Below, one piece after another: positions 1 to 11,366 of a stretch of 64,000 nucleotides of DNA (positions are counted from its first letter, which is position 1; each line of letters opens with the position of its first letter). The translations under genes were made by a program, and so were the position numbers. The notes below the pieces were generated by a model. It saw nothing but the letters and a program-made list of their open reading frames with translations, made no database searches and was not told the origin of the DNA. The DNA comes from Saccharina japonica (Eukaryota > Sar > Phaeophyceae > Laminariales > Laminariaceae), in NCBI GenBank assembly GCA_008828725.1, contig MEHQ01002224.1, positions 123,397 through 187,396 of the forward strand. Direction: 5' to 3'.

Positions 1-86
1 GGCAACAGACTGTGTTTTGCGTTTTGCGTTTTGTGGATAGACACACGCGGAGGCCAGTCAAGTGCAGCAACGCACCGCAGTAGGGC

Positions 87-190
87 CACAGTAGCACCAC
101 CAGCACCAGCACCACAGCAGCAGTAGCAGCAGCAGCGGCGGCGTCGGCGGCGGCGGGGGCGGCAGCGGCGGGGGCGGCGGCGGCGGAGAT
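87..190. repeat. Compound triplet repeat
   Basis: Purine-rich triplets run from CAC/CAG into CGG units. Translated frames are homopolymeric in all phases, so I read this as a microsatellite and not as coding sequence. Confidence 0.85.
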
Positions 191-345
191 GGATGTTCGT
201 GTGGCTGGGGCACAGAAGCAGCAGGAGCAGCTATACAGGGGAGGCCAAAACATGTACCAGGTACGAATGTGAACATACTTCGTATACGAGTACGAGCAGT
301 TCACCATCATTGTTTTGCTTTGGGTTTTATGGCCTCTCGCCTATC

Positions 346-356
346 TGCTTCTGCTG

Positions 357-398
<42 letters not shown>

Positions 399-560
399 CA
401 ACAGCTGCGAAAACAATTTGGCTGTGCAGTCGCCGCCTCCGCCGCCGCCGCCGCCGCCGCTGCTGCTTCTGCTGCTACTACTGCTGCTGTGGTGCTGGTG
501 CTACTCTGCTGTGCTGCTGCTGCTGCTGCTGTGCTGGTGCTGTGCGGCTGTTCTCACATA
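346..560. repeat. CTG / GCC triplet microsatellite
   Basis: An uninterrupted CTG block near 350-395 is followed by a GCC block near 433-462 and a second imperfect CTG block. All six frames stay open only because the sequence is low complexity. Nothing is recognised between 561 and 798. Confidence 0.85.
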
Positions 561-798
561 CCAGGTATCATACCTGGGACGGCTTTATGAATACCTGGTA
601 TATACGACGAAGAAACTTCACTTGGATTGTCCATCTAACGACCAAACACTTTACCCATGAATGACTTTGAAACAACTTTTCAAATCGGGTTCTTCGTCTT
701 CCAAAAACAAATCGATTTCAAAATCCACAAATTCAGATAATGCGTGAATGCCGAGTTTGAAAGGTGTCTATTAATAGTACGAGCAGGAGTACGAGTGG

Positions 799-895
799 TA
801 TCCGTTTTTTGTTGGAATTTTTCTTGGTGTCGGGCCACTCGTAGATGATTTATGTTGGTCCACTCTGATTAATGTCGCGCATGTCGGCCTGGGCC
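799..895 (+). repeat. 97-bp direct repeat, copy 1
   Basis: This segment recurs at 1028-1124 with about ten differences by eye. Both copies share the words CTTGGTGTCGGGCCACTCG and GTCGGCCTGGGCC. I see no coding potential, and its parent element is unknown. Confidence 0.8.
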
Positions 896-1027
896 GTCCA
901 CCCAAAAATAAAGTGATTTGATTTCGCAAGTGGTATGATTTTTACACGTAGGTATCACCAGGTATCCAGACTTTTCTTAGAGTCGTATGAAGTGTATGTA
1001 CGTATCTACTGCGTACAGTACGAGTCA

Positions 1028-1124
1028 TATTCGTTTTTTGTTGGAACATTTCTTGGTGTCGGGCCACTCGTAGAGGAGTAATGTCGGTCCACTCTGATTA
1101 ATGTCGAACGTGTCGGCCTGGGCC
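1028..1124 (+). repeat. 97-bp direct repeat, copy 2
   Basis: Second copy of the segment at 799-895, about 229 bp downstream. The intervening 896-1027 holds nothing I recognise. Confidence 0.8.
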
Positions 1125-1145
1125 GACTATTTAATCTGTATAACT

Positions 1146-1440
1146 AATTTGGAATGATGTAGTAGGGCGTAGGGCGTAAGTCGTAGGGCGTTGTCCGCCG
1201 TAGTATGTATTTTCATTTGAAATTAGTGTGGAGGAACAGCTGCTGTGGGCGGTGCCGGGAGCGCCCTGGGCAGTCTCGGCCCCGGGTTTCGCCGAGGGAG
1301 GGTGTGCTGAGGTACGCAAGGGGCGAAACCGGCCCGCGGGTGGCGCGGCGGCCCGCGCTCGTCCCGGCACGACCGGCGCCCCAACCTCCCTGCGGCTGCT
1401 GTAATTTCGTTTGCGGGGTGTGTGTGTGTGGCTGTACATA
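1146..1440 (+). repeat. Dispersed repeat R1, copy 1
   Basis: The block starts with iterated GTAGGGCG words and continues into a GC-rich part containing GTGTGGAGGAAC and GCAAGGGGCGAAACCGG. It recurs at 1913-2090 and 11826-12125. Overlapping reading frames of 80-100 aa in it show no domain. I take it as a non-coding mobile repeat of unknown class. Confidence 0.75.
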
Positions 1441-1839
1441 AGGGCGGTTCCGGCTCAAAAACGAAGACATGATCGGGTATTATATTCTCGGACACAGATT
1501 GTTTTCAGAGATGAGACCGGGTGCTCTGTGACGGCACCGGTCGAGCGTTAGAACGGCCGCCGACAGGCACGGCGAGCAAAACACGAGGCGGGCGCCGGGG
1601 GACACAGGGTCGGAGAGGGGTCTGGCCTCGTACGGGCGGAGTCGGTGCCGGGGTGGTGGAGAGAGCGGCATCTCGCGTACACGGCAGCCAGCAACAGGGA
1701 CCCCTCGATATGATTGGCAGGAGTTCGAATATTTCCGGAAACAATTAGTGCCCGGGGCCAGGGGACAGATTTTGTTTTTCATTGTTTCGCCATCGTTTTT
1801 GTTTTGTTTGGGGAAATGGGCATTGATTGTACCGCTACT
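1441..1839. other. GC-rich interval, no gene seen
   Basis: Several overlapping frames of 75-100 aa exist on both strands, as expected for GC-rich DNA. None shows a recognisable motif. Confidence 0.5.
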
Positions 1840-2095
1840 ACTACACCACCAATACTACTACTACTATTACTGCTACTACTGCTGTAGGTATTGCTGTGCT
1901 GCTGTGTAATGATTTGGAATGATGTACGGAGGGCGTATATATAGGGCGTAGGGTGTTGTACGGCGTAGGGTGTTGTTGGCCGTAGTATGTCTTTTCAGTT
2001 GGAATTAGTGTGGAGAAACTTCTGCTGTGGACGGTGTCGAGTGAGGGTGTGCTGGGGTGCGCAAGGGGCGAAACCGGCCCTGGGGTGACTACTAC
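1840..2095 (+). repeat. Dispersed repeat R1, copy 2, with CTA head
   Basis: A degenerate CTA/CTG microsatellite at 1840-1880 is followed by the word TGCTGTGCTGCTGTGTA and then the R1 body. The same order is seen at 11718-12125, so the triplet tract appears to be a constitutive end of this repeat family. Confidence 0.7.
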
Positions 2096-2124
2096 TGTGA
2101 GTACAAGTACTACTACTACTACTA

Positions 2125-2176
<52 letters not shown>
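2096..2176 (+). repeat. TAC microsatellite bounded by an LTR-end duplicate
   Basis: The 15-base terminal word of the adjacent LTR (TGTGAGTACAAGTAC) is present at 2096-2110, followed by TAC repeats. The LTR itself begins with the same word at 2177. This looks like slippage or tandem duplication at the retroelement junction. Confidence 0.75.
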
Positions 2177-2177
<1 letters not shown>

Positions 2178-2538
2178 GTGAGTACAAGTACTCAAGGTTC
2201 GACTCGAAGCTTGCAACAGTTTCTGCTTTGTATGCGTAGCGTGAAGTACACGCCAGGTATCGGGTTCTAGACTCGACGGCGAGTCTGGTCCGTGAGAGTT
2301 GTGTGAGGTGCGGGTGACGCATCCCATCATACATCAGATGTCTCGGGTCAATATTACCAATCATAGTTTGTCCGTAGACGAAGGATTGTACCGAGATCTT
2401 ACCGATGAGATCATAGGAGATCTGACGTCACAGTTTGTAGGCGGACATCTCATGACGTGATAATTGGTGATACCTGCTTTGGAGATCCTTAGGGTGATCT
2501 CCGGATATGTGCAGGTTGGACGAGGCATGGCTCCCACA
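2177..2538 (-). repeat. 3' LTR of element 1
   Basis: On the minus strand it starts TGTGGGAGCC and ends ACTTGTACTCACA, the TG...CA rule. It matches 11348-11717 along its length. The other copy has a short extra stretch near 11610-11620, which accounts for 362 against 370 bp. Confidence 0.92.
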
Positions 2539-2550
2539 TCGCCCCCCATT
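2539..2550 (-). promoter_or_regulatory. Polypurine tract of element 1
   Basis: Minus-strand AATGGGGGGCGA directly abuts the 3' LTR start. In Ty3 elements this position primes plus-strand DNA synthesis. A near-identical arrangement (AGAGGGGGGTGA) occurs in element 2. Confidence 0.75.
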
Positions 2551-4638
2551 GTTTGAACGCCTCATACTGGAAAACCCAATATGCTTTCGAACATTCTTTG
2601 GGAAGAGCCAGGTCACGATTTATCTACCGATTTTAAGTCATTGTACGGCGGTAGTTGATGCATAAACTTTGTACTTGTCAATCAAGTAATGATGTCACCC
2701 CTTGCATAGTGAAAACCACGGGCTTGTATGAGCATAATCATATTTCAACAAAGTGTTTCGGTCATATACGTACGGAGTGTCAACTACCAGTGATATTATA
2801 TGTATCCTTCCCACGCACGATTGTGGTGTAGAGGGTGATCATACTCAACGAAACAAAACGAAAGCTTTTTATAACGAGTAATGGTTTCTAAAACCTTTTA
2901 TACTTTACGGTAGTACGTACACGGAACCTTTGTACAAAATGATGGTTCACGAAACCTTTTGTACTATGACGGTGGTATCCGGGACCTTATATATAATGTT
3001 GGTTTACGAATCATTTTTATACTAACGGTGGTATATGTAGCCTATCAAAATGTTGTTTTACGGAACTTTTTATACAAACGATGGTATACGGAACCTTGTA
3101 TAAAAAAATGTTACCTTTGACAACAATTAGTACACCACTTACCACTATACGATGTGTGTGGTACGGCTTGCTTGCAAGGCTTGATACACACAGTGATAAG
3201 ACGAAAGATGTGCTGGCTGACGGTTTTGTCAGGAAAATATGCATGCAGAATATGCAACTAAATGAACACGTTTATTGTTCGTTGGAAATACCGGGCATCC
3301 AAATAAACGAGTAAGTCTGCATGACCCAACGACGGTGTGGTTGTAACGACAACGGAACAGCATAACGTGCTGTAATTTGCATGGTTAATGACATGACATG
3401 TCTCCAAAATCCAAAAAGGCATCATCGACTACACGAGTGAGACTATGACCATGATTCAGTCAATTAAGCTGATGTAGAACGATGTATATACCCATTGATC
3501 GTACACGAATCATCTTGACTCAGTAATTAAAACTGTAGCAAGATTTTCTGTCAGCTATTCACGTTAGACTTTAGACAGGATAAATATTAAATATATCACT
3601 AATTAATAGTGTGCGAACTATTTTATACAGTACCAAACTGTATAATAGACTTTCTGTCAATCATTATCGGTTGACTTATTGACAGAATAAACACAAGAAT
3701 TCAGTAGAACAAGCGGAAGACATCAATGTGCTCAATAAGATAGTTTACCTCCGAGTGTACAATCACGCGCACAACTGCACCTCACCAGTTAATATCCAAT
3801 GAAACGATGCTGGTACGGGGGGATACATCACAAATGTATTCAGGAATTCCCAGTCCCTCAAACAAAAACAAATATGCTCATTAATTGATTGATTATTGCT
3901 GTGCCAAATGTGTACTTCAAGTATATGCACACTGCACACAGTTACTCCACTCAACTAACCCAACGATGACACCCGAGTGTATACTCTCAGTATATGCACA
4001 CCCCTGCGTAACCATTGGCTGAACGCTTCCTCCCTTCCTACCCACGCTTCATCTGATCGATGAGGTAGTGAACTACTCTACAGTGTACCTCTATGTGAGT
4101 ACAAACTCTATAACCCTTACTCTCGAGCAAGTGTTATCTTTTCGTGTGAGGTACTTCCTCACGAAGTTAACAACGAAACCACACAGGTATAATAACGATA
4201 TACCGGGATACTTGCTGTTGGGATGCAGCTCAATTGTATCCAACCATGACTTAACTACAAGGGCACTACTCCTCGTAAACAACGAATCCCGAACAACCAC
4301 CATTTGGGGACGCTACATGAAAGTTGCAATTCATGGGTCAAACGATCCACTAATGAACGAACGAAATCCGGCCGGAAAAGAAAATCAGTGGGCGGTGTTA
4401 CAACGATTCTGACACACGAAAAATATATATTATATACTCCCAGTGACTATAGTCAAGACGAAGGACGGTTCTGGGGGTAGTGTCAATACGAGTGACCTAC
4501 GACGTTCGTTTGCTCTTGGGAGGATCAAATGCGTGCGGATCTTCAGCTACAGTCCCATTACGATACGCCCTGTTCATATCATGGCATTGAGGCACTACGC
4601 TGAAATGCATTCAAATGCCCAACTTTGATGGTTTATCC
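2551..4638. other. Non-coding 3' internal region of element 1
   Basis: This AT-rich stretch between integrase and the 3' LTR has only short frames without motifs. One at 4068-4412 on the plus strand is the longest (114 aa) and is unrecognised. It may be a long 3' UTR or later insertions. Confidence 0.5.
2860..3115 (+). repeat. Degenerate tandem repeat, about 55-60 nt units
   Basis: Words such as GGTTTACGAA, CGGAACCTT and TTTATACAAA recur in the same order about five times with many substitutions. It reads as an old tandem array in the 3' non-coding part of element 1. Confidence 0.65.
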
Positions 4639-5197
4639 TTAAGGGGCCCCTTCGGTCATGATGAAACACGAGTCTTCCATCGTTGAAAATGTATATATAT
4701 TTCGTTTTTTTTACAGTAGAAATACTATTTCTGGTATAATAACACCATATCAGTACTCCTTACGGAAAACGGCATAGCTCCAGTTCTAATGCTCAGGTTT
4801 TAGCCCATCGAGTATTTGCAAAGAGCCTAGACCATGGTCAACATTTGTGTCTCGGGAGGCATATCGAACAGACGCCTTGGTCGTCACGAAAAGTACCTCT
4901 AAAGAGGCACTTTTACTTAAGCAGTAGTGCCTCTTCAGAAACACTTTTCGTGACGACCAAGGCGTCTGATCGATATGCCTCCCGATACACAAATGTTGCC
5001 CATGGTCTAGGCTCTTTGCAAATACTCTATGGGCGATAACCTGAGCATTATAACTGGAGCTATGACGTTTTCCGTAAGGAGTACTGGTATGGTGTTATTA
5101 TACCAGAAATAGTATTGCTGCTGTAAACAAAACGAAAACACTATATTTTTCAACGATGGAAGACTCGTGTTTCATCATGACCGAAGGGGCCCCTTAA
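4639..5197. mobile_element. TTAA-flanked foldback/MITE-like element
   Basis: Two arms of roughly 275 nt (4643-4917 and about 4920-5193) are near-perfect inverted complements, so almost the whole 551-bp unit can fold into one hairpin. The ends read GGGGCCCCTTCGGTCATGAT and its complement. TTAA lies immediately outside each end (4639-4642 and 5194-5197). TTAA duplication is characteristic of piggyBac-type transposition, but no transposase is present and the family assignment is inference. It sits in the 3' non-coding part of element 1. Frames in the two arms are mirror images and not genes. Confidence 0.85.
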
Positions 5198-5232
5198 CGA
5201 GGAAGTAGTATTGAAAATTAGTCACTGAGGCT

Positions 5233-6484
5233 TTACCAGGCCCACGTTTGTTTGTGACTGTCGATAGCTTCAATAGTATACGGGCCGATGTGCACGGTGA
5301 GCACAGAGCCGTCAAGATCAGGTACCGGCAATGTTGTTCCTAAAAAATACTCATCGAGTGCTGTGAAATCCGGTACGGAACTAGACGTGTCATTATGGTA
5401 TGCCTTAATACGACCTAAATAAACGGACGTTTCCGCAAGTTCGCCATCTCTCGGTACACAATAAAGTACGGGCGACAACTGTGAACGTACAGTAAAAGGA
5501 CCACGCCAGGGACTAATAAGTTTGGGGTTGGGTCCATCAGCTACGGTATAGGAGCGGTGCACTAGTACTTGATCCCCAGGCTGATATTTCGGAATGGACA
5601 ATTTCTCCTTATATCCTGCCTGCTTGTCGGCACGTTCCTTTAAATGGCGACGCGCAATGTATGTCGTACGCAAGTTGCAGATTTCCAACGGTACGACGGG
5701 AGTATTCCAATCGTGTTCCAGAACCAGACGTAGACGGTACGCCGAGAATAATGTCAACGGGTAACAAAGCTCTTCGGCCAAACGTCAAAAAGTGAGGAGT
5801 TTCCTCGAGCGTCTTGTTGTAAGCAGTGTTATGTGCCAGTTGAATCATAGGTAGTAATTCTGCCCAATTATCGTACTTGGCCTTGACGAACATCGCTAAC
5901 ATATTATGCATTGTACTATGCACACGCTCTAAAATCGAATTACCTTGTGGGCGATACGCTGACGTGCGATTCTCTTTTTAAACCCAAATACGGATTACAA
6001 TTATTTAACGAGCTCATTTTAGAATTCTGCACCCTGATCAGAGTGAAGAGTTTCGGGGGCAGAGAAGACCGAAAATACGCGTTCTACGAGAACACGGGCG
6101 ATAGTAGCAGCTGATTTGTCACTAATAGCAACTAAAATGAGAAACCGGGTCAAATGGTCTATGACTGATATTACGTATTTTGAGTTATTCGACGACGATT
6201 TGTACTCTACCAAGTCAATAGCTACGCATTGAAACGGACGGGAAACGGGACGGTGACCAACAGGTAATTTCGGAGGACGGTGCGACGTCTTGGGATGTTG
6301 GCACGACGAACAGCATTTTTTGCGCTTGGCTACATCTTTCGACATAGTATTCCACCAATAACGATCTCAGATTTTATCAAACGTGGCTTCAATAGCGAGA
6401 TGACCTCCAGACGCTGGTAAATCATGGCACGAATGAAACAACTCATTTCCGTAGAGTGGTGGGCATGACGAGTTGGTCACGGAA
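5233..6484 (-). pseudogene. Integrase of element 1, broken
   Basis: Minus-strand fragments align in order with the integrase at 32000-33685. They include part of the N-terminal zinc region (6345 downward, CCSSCQ), the first catalytic Asp in VAIDLVEYK, the second in HSDQG, the segment HSTMHNMLAM, and the C-terminal WRGPF/GRIKAYH module. Several stops interrupt it (one at 6019-6021 on the plus coordinates) and the frame changes at least twice. The chromodomain-like tail present in element 2 is cut to a stub ending at 5233. No functional product is expected. Confidence 0.88.
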
Positions 6485-8290
6485 TTAGCTGCGCCTTCGC
6501 AGATACCCCGGCAAGTACGACCGAAATAATACGTTTTCGTTAAACAAATAGTGACTCATGCTGGATTTACTTTCACCATCGGGACCGGCGACGGTAACCG
6601 GTGCTTTCACGTAATCGATGTACGGACCGAATTCAGCGCGTTGTTCTTCCAGTAATTTTTCTGGGTCAAGTAACGGAAACAGAGAGACTGCACTAGCAAA
6701 CAATTCGCTATCCTTGTATACGATATCTACGTCTTCGAGGTTCTGTGAGGACATTTGGAAGTCGCGTGGGCCAGGTGCACGGTACGGTCTATCGCTCGGA
6801 ACGTTGCGGCAGATAGATGCTAGAGCTGGTTCTTGCGGTAACGGTTCGTCCTCTACTTCTCCAAACAATCGAGACAATGCGTCGGGTACTACGTTCAATT
6901 TTCCCGCGACGTGCTTAACGGTGAAGTCAAAGTTGTGAAACGCAATAGCCCAACCAGTAGGCATATTGGATGGGTCTTGTATGTAGTATAGATAGGTCAA
7001 TGCTTGATGATCAATACTCACCGTGAAATGTTTCCCAAATAAATACGGTCGCCAGTGAGCGAGTGCGAGAACGACCCCACAACACTCTTTCATAGACGCG
7101 GAATAATGGCGTTGCCGGTGTTTTGGAACGTTGACTAAAATACGCGATAATGTCAAGGTCAGACTTTGGATCGTCATTTTTCGACGGTTGGACAAGAAAC
7201 GCACCAACTCCTAACTCACTAGCATCAACATGCACGACAAACTCACGCTCGGAATCTGGAAAATTCAACACGGGGGCCGACATCAGTAAACGCTTGATGT
7301 GGGCGAACGCAGTATCTTGTGCGCTGCCCCAGGCAAAACGAGGCCGCGTTGTAAAATCTTTACGGGTGAGTTCAACGAGTGGTGCGGTTACTTCGGCGAA
7401 GTTCGGAACGAAACGCCGTACGAAATTCATCACACCTAAAACGGAACGGAGATCTTTAATGCAGGTGGGGGTTGGTAGATTTTGAATAGCTTTGATACGG
7501 TCTTCCCCAACTGATACTCCCTCGGCCGTAATTACGTGGCCTGAATATACGACAGATTTAGGACAGAACGCTAATTTGGACGGCTTAAGAGTGAGACTAG
7601 CAGCTTGCAGAGCGATGAACATGCTCTATAAATATTTCAAATGGTTTTCCCAGGCTGCGGATAAATACACAGAGATCAACCATATAAATAAACAACTCCG
7701 GAATAGTGCCCAACGTTATATGTGCCATTTCTGTAAAGATCCACGGAGCATTACAGACACCCAACGGCATACGTTTGTAACAGTACTTGCCGCTGTTGGT
7801 GACAAAGGCTGTAGACTCGACATGGTCAAGGTGAACGGGTATCTGCCAGTAGGCGCTTTGTACATCAGCAACGCTGATGAATTGAGCACCTCCGACCATG
7901 TCTATATTGTCTTCAAGGTTCGCCATCGGCTAGGTTTTACAAATAAGGTGCTTGTTGATCGTACTACGGAAATCAACACATAATCGAGGTTGACCGTCCT
8001 TACGAGCAACAATAGTTACGGGTGAGCCCCATGGACTTGAGCGCTGTTCTATTTTGTCGTCATCGAGCATACCTTGAACACACTTATTGATAACGGCTTC
8101 AGTGCGTGGATTGGCTCGATACGGACTACGGCTCACGGGTTTCGTATTATCAGGAAGTGGGAACGTTTCTTCGGCAGTAGTACACTTGCCGAGCTCTGCC
8201 CGAGATAACGATAATGCAGGACGGTACTTGGCACAGAGATCTAAAATTTCTGACTGCTGTTCAACGGTGAAGGTAGAGTCAACGAAAGCT
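6485..8290 (-). pseudogene. Reverse transcriptase/RNase H of element 1, broken
   Basis: The fragments are, in order: fingers (8136-7930, SPWGSPVTIVARKDG), palm (7926-7597), thumb with RNase H start (7622-7011, HVDASELGVGAFL) and RNase H end plus integrase linker (7207-6485, YSASMKECCGVVLALAHW). The polymerase motif YMDD reads YMVD near 7673-7686, removing a catalytic Asp. A TAG near 7930 occupies the place of a conserved Trp in the element 2 protein. One-base frameshifts lie near 7600 and 7140. It is a clear Ty3/gypsy pol relic. Confidence 0.92.
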
Positions 8291-8422
8291 TTAGATGAAG
8301 GTGCAACGATTTGTGCACGTGCGGCTGCGATTTCAATCCGTGTTTTTTGGTGATGCTGCTACAGCATGCACTCGACGCTGGACAGGAGACACTACAACAG
8401 CAACACTCGACAAAAATTCTAG

Positions 8423-9115
8423 TTATAATCCTACATGTAGGGCAAGAGACTCGGAAGATGGATTAGCTATTTGTATAGCAAAGGAACCATCGATCGCTAG
8501 CCACTTGGCTACGATACGAGCTAATATAACTCGCTCAAATTCAACCGGACAATTTCGCAAGACATCTCTTTCGGAGAGTATTCGTGGTTCAATTACTACT
8601 TCAGTATCGTGAGACGGTTGTTTGTCAGTGTATGCAGTAACAACGGCTGCAAAACGAGGACGTAAATTAACACGGTTACGTATTTTTACCGCGTGAGTTT
8701 CAGCATCTTTGTGCACTGCTGTTACAAAAATTTGCAGTGCAGTGGGTGGGGCCAACCTTGAACGAGCATTAGTTGACTTATGGATAGCTGGGATGGTAAC
8801 AGTGCTTGAAGAAAATTTTAATGGTTGATTTTTCCAGTCAAGAACTGCATCAAGACGAGACATAACATCATTATCAAGTAATATATAGTCTGTCCGAAGT
8901 GATGGTATAACGAGGGCATCAATACGGCGAGACATATCGCCTAAAGTGATCGACAACTTAATAAGTCCCTTGACTTTTAGTGGCAAACCGTTGGCTGCGC
9001 TCAAAGACATACACGATGGAGGGATAGGCTCAATAATAGCCATACATAAAGTTGGATGACGTTTCAAAAATAATAGCGAAACGCACGTGACGTCGCTTGC
9101 TGTATCTACAGTCAA
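8423..9115 (-). pseudogene. Retropepsin-like protease region of element 1
   Basis: A 230-aa open frame begins with VDTASDVTC, an aspartic-protease loop with Ala where Gly is usual, followed by LSAANGLPLKVKG and a hydrophobic YILLDNDVM segment typical of the second half of retropepsins. The related element 2 protein has the same D-T-A loop (IDTATDVPC), so the Ala may be inherited and not a mutation of this copy. The frame is open but isolated from gag and RT by lesions. Retropepsins act as dimers to process Gag-Pol. Confidence 0.8.
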
Positions 9116-10009
9116 CTCTGTGGAAAGAGACTGTTAATACGTCCAGGGATACGTATCCTCTGAAATGAAAAAAAGGAGACAAATATATGTTTTTCCTAGA
9201 CAGCGACGAGCTGAGCCAATATATTTTTTCTTTTATTAATATCAACATGACCTCCGCTTCCTACTGCTGTACTACGGTGGGTCGGTATTGTTTTCCGTCC
9301 TTCTGTTGCACTTCGATGGATCGCACGACGTTTCGATCCTGTGCTCAGTTCAACAACAGTTCTACCAGCTGCATCCCTCTTCTGCCCACTATGGGGAGCA
9401 GAAGCTGAACTCTTACAGGTAATCGGAACACTTAAACCAGATGAATTCACGGCCAGCACGGGCTGCTGTGCTGATGGAACAATGCTACGACCTGGTACCT
9501 TACCTACCGGCATCTTCCTACGAGTACTCGTACGAAACTCTTTGTCATTCACAAGCGGCACAAGAAGGGTTTTGACCTTTTTTCGTCCTTTCTACTATTT
9601 TCGACGACAACAGCAGACTTGCAAATCCCAAGCGCTACGGGCAAAGCACCAGGGCACCCCTACTCGGAGTCGTCGTCTGTCGAGGGTGGCTTGCGCTTCT
9701 TCTTCATCTTCTTCGCCTTCGCCTTGTGCGTCGATGGCGAGTCTTGTGACGCAGCCTCCTCAGCTCGCGACGACGCGTGAAGCACCGGTCAACGGTGTGG
9801 TTGTTCCTCGAAGGGCAGGTGCGAGGGTGCACGTTCTGGTCGAACTTTTACTCGACGATTTGCGAGCAGCTGCCTTCGCGGATGATCCCCGTCGTTCGCG
9901 CTGGTTGTTGGACTGCAGAGGAGGGTGCGATAGAAAAGGGTCGAGGGGACGACGGTGGGGCACTTGTTGAAACAGAGTGCTTATGTGACCGCCTGCTAAG
10001 CTGGAAGCT
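9116..10009 (-). pseudogene. Gag C-terminal / linker region of element 1
   Basis: Between the Gag domain and protease the minus strand holds basic Ser/Arg-rich frames (for example 9963-9760 and 9561-9196) without a clear zinc knuckle. By position this is the Gag tail and Gag-Pol linker, broken by several frameshifts. Apparent plus-strand frames here are shadows. Confidence 0.6.
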
Positions 10010-11366
10010 TCTTGGCGGCGAGCACTGCCGATGGATTATTTCAGTGACGTCACTGGTTTATCGTTGAGCATCAGTCAGCGTACATTCGGTTTCAAACCCT
10101 GTTGCCACAAGGCAACAGTCAACGCGTTCCACGGGGCGCGTTTGTCGTTGAAACGGTCAACGGCGGCTCTAAATTGTAAAAAGACTGTACGGAATATCAT
10201 CGTGTATGCTGATACGGTTTCAGCACTGTTTTGCGTAAAGGTCACGATCTCTCTCGCACACTCGTCGATTGAGTTCGCTGGCATGAGAAGGTCAAGCAGA
10301 GCACGAGTCATGTCCTGCCACGTTTGGGGAGCGGTGAACGATCCGCGGCCCTCCGGTTCGGTGCCAACGGAGGCGGCACGAGTATCAATCTGTCCAATGA
10401 TAAGATGCTGGCTCAAGGTCAACCAGCGGCCTGATCCTAACACGTAATGTGCTCGAGTGCTACGATGTCAGCAAATTTCTCGTCATTTGGCCGTACGCGT
10501 TTGGCCTTGAGTCCTACGACAACTCTGAAATGACCAAAACTCTCGGTCACATTTTGGTCGCTTTCGCTGGTCAACTTTGGAACGCAACGCAAGTCTGCTG
10601 CTGTCACGGTCACAGCAGCAACATCACGGTACAACGGAGCGGTGACAGCGTCACGGTACGACGTAAACCGTAACGAGGGTTGGGTCACTGACGGAAGTGA
10701 CGACGAGGCAGGGTTGGAGGTGGACGCAAACGATTATTTTGTTTCGCCTACTTTCTGCTCCGCTGGTGTCCCTATATCATCTACATGAGCGGCGTACGTT
10801 CTTGTGTTTTCCGAGATCGCCAACCGTGACAACGCGGATCCTGCTGATTCAACGGGCAATGCTTCACTTACCGTAGACCTCCCTCGCAAGAACGGAATGG
10901 TGCCCGCCGACAACGTCGGCGGGAACTTCTCCTTCTTGCTCAGACCGCGTAGGCGTGCTTTCGCCTCGGCCTTGAACAGCAGAAACTGAAGCTGCTCGAC
11001 GTTGAAGGCATCCACAGTTTCCAACGCCGTCTCCTCGACGTCAGAGGAAGAAGATTGCGAAGGAGACCGCTCGGTCGCCGGGCTTGGAAGCGAAACCTCC
11101 ATGCTCGTAGAGTCGGCGACGTCGCCTTTCTCTTGGAAGTCGAGGTTGGCGACGGCGCCTTCCTCTGTGGCCTCCTTCTCTTCATCCGAAGAGTGGAGTT
11201 CATAGTCTAGATTGTCCTCCAACGCTGGAGGACGCTCGATAGCCTGCTGCTTACGAGCAGCATTTTTCTTTTTCTTGGTAATTCCGACCACTCCACCGAG
11301 TAAAACAATTGAGCTGTCACAGGTTTCGAGTCTGTCGTCAACGCCAATGTGAGTACAAGTACTCAA
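10010..11366 (-). pseudogene. Gag of element 1, broken
   Basis: The acidic N-terminal part (11366-10734) and the next segment (10688-10437) share one frame separated by a TAA at 10734-10736. A frameshift near 10440 leads into a retrotransposon Gag core (10443-10075), with TWQDMTRALLDLLMP, FTQNSAETVSAY and a terminal QQGLKPNVR. A TGA ends that frame. The Gag core assembles the virus-like particle in this family. The first Met of the open frame lies inside the LTR end and the frame reads through the primer-binding site, so the true start is uncertain. Confidence 0.82.
11319..11346 (-). promoter_or_regulatory. Primer-binding site of element 1
   Basis: One base after the LTR the minus strand reads TGGCGTTGACGACAGAC. 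The plus strand therefore ends in CGTCAACG-CCA, preceded by a T-arm-like TTTCGAG. This resembles the 3' end of a tRNA with G discriminator, most like serine tRNAs as I recall them. The complementarity seems to continue beyond the usual 18 nt. Confidence 0.6.

Noticed and set aside
193-664. Open frames of 90-155 aa over the first triplet repeats.
   Set aside because: They consist of homopolymeric Leu, Cys, Ala or Pro tracts in all phases and reflect the microsatellite.
4786-5039. Two similar 64-68 aa frames on opposite strands.
   Set aside because: They are mirror translations of the foldback arms and not genes.
5900-6021. Possible reassigned genetic code (TAA/TAG read as Gln), because TAA stands at Gln positions in integrase alignments.
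   Set aside because: Other in-frame stops replace Trp (TAG near 7930) and Arg (TGA), and frameshifts occur as well. Ordinary decay explains all of them.
7492-7983. 163-aa plus-strand frame inside element 1.
   Set aside because: It is the antisense shadow of the RT palm region.
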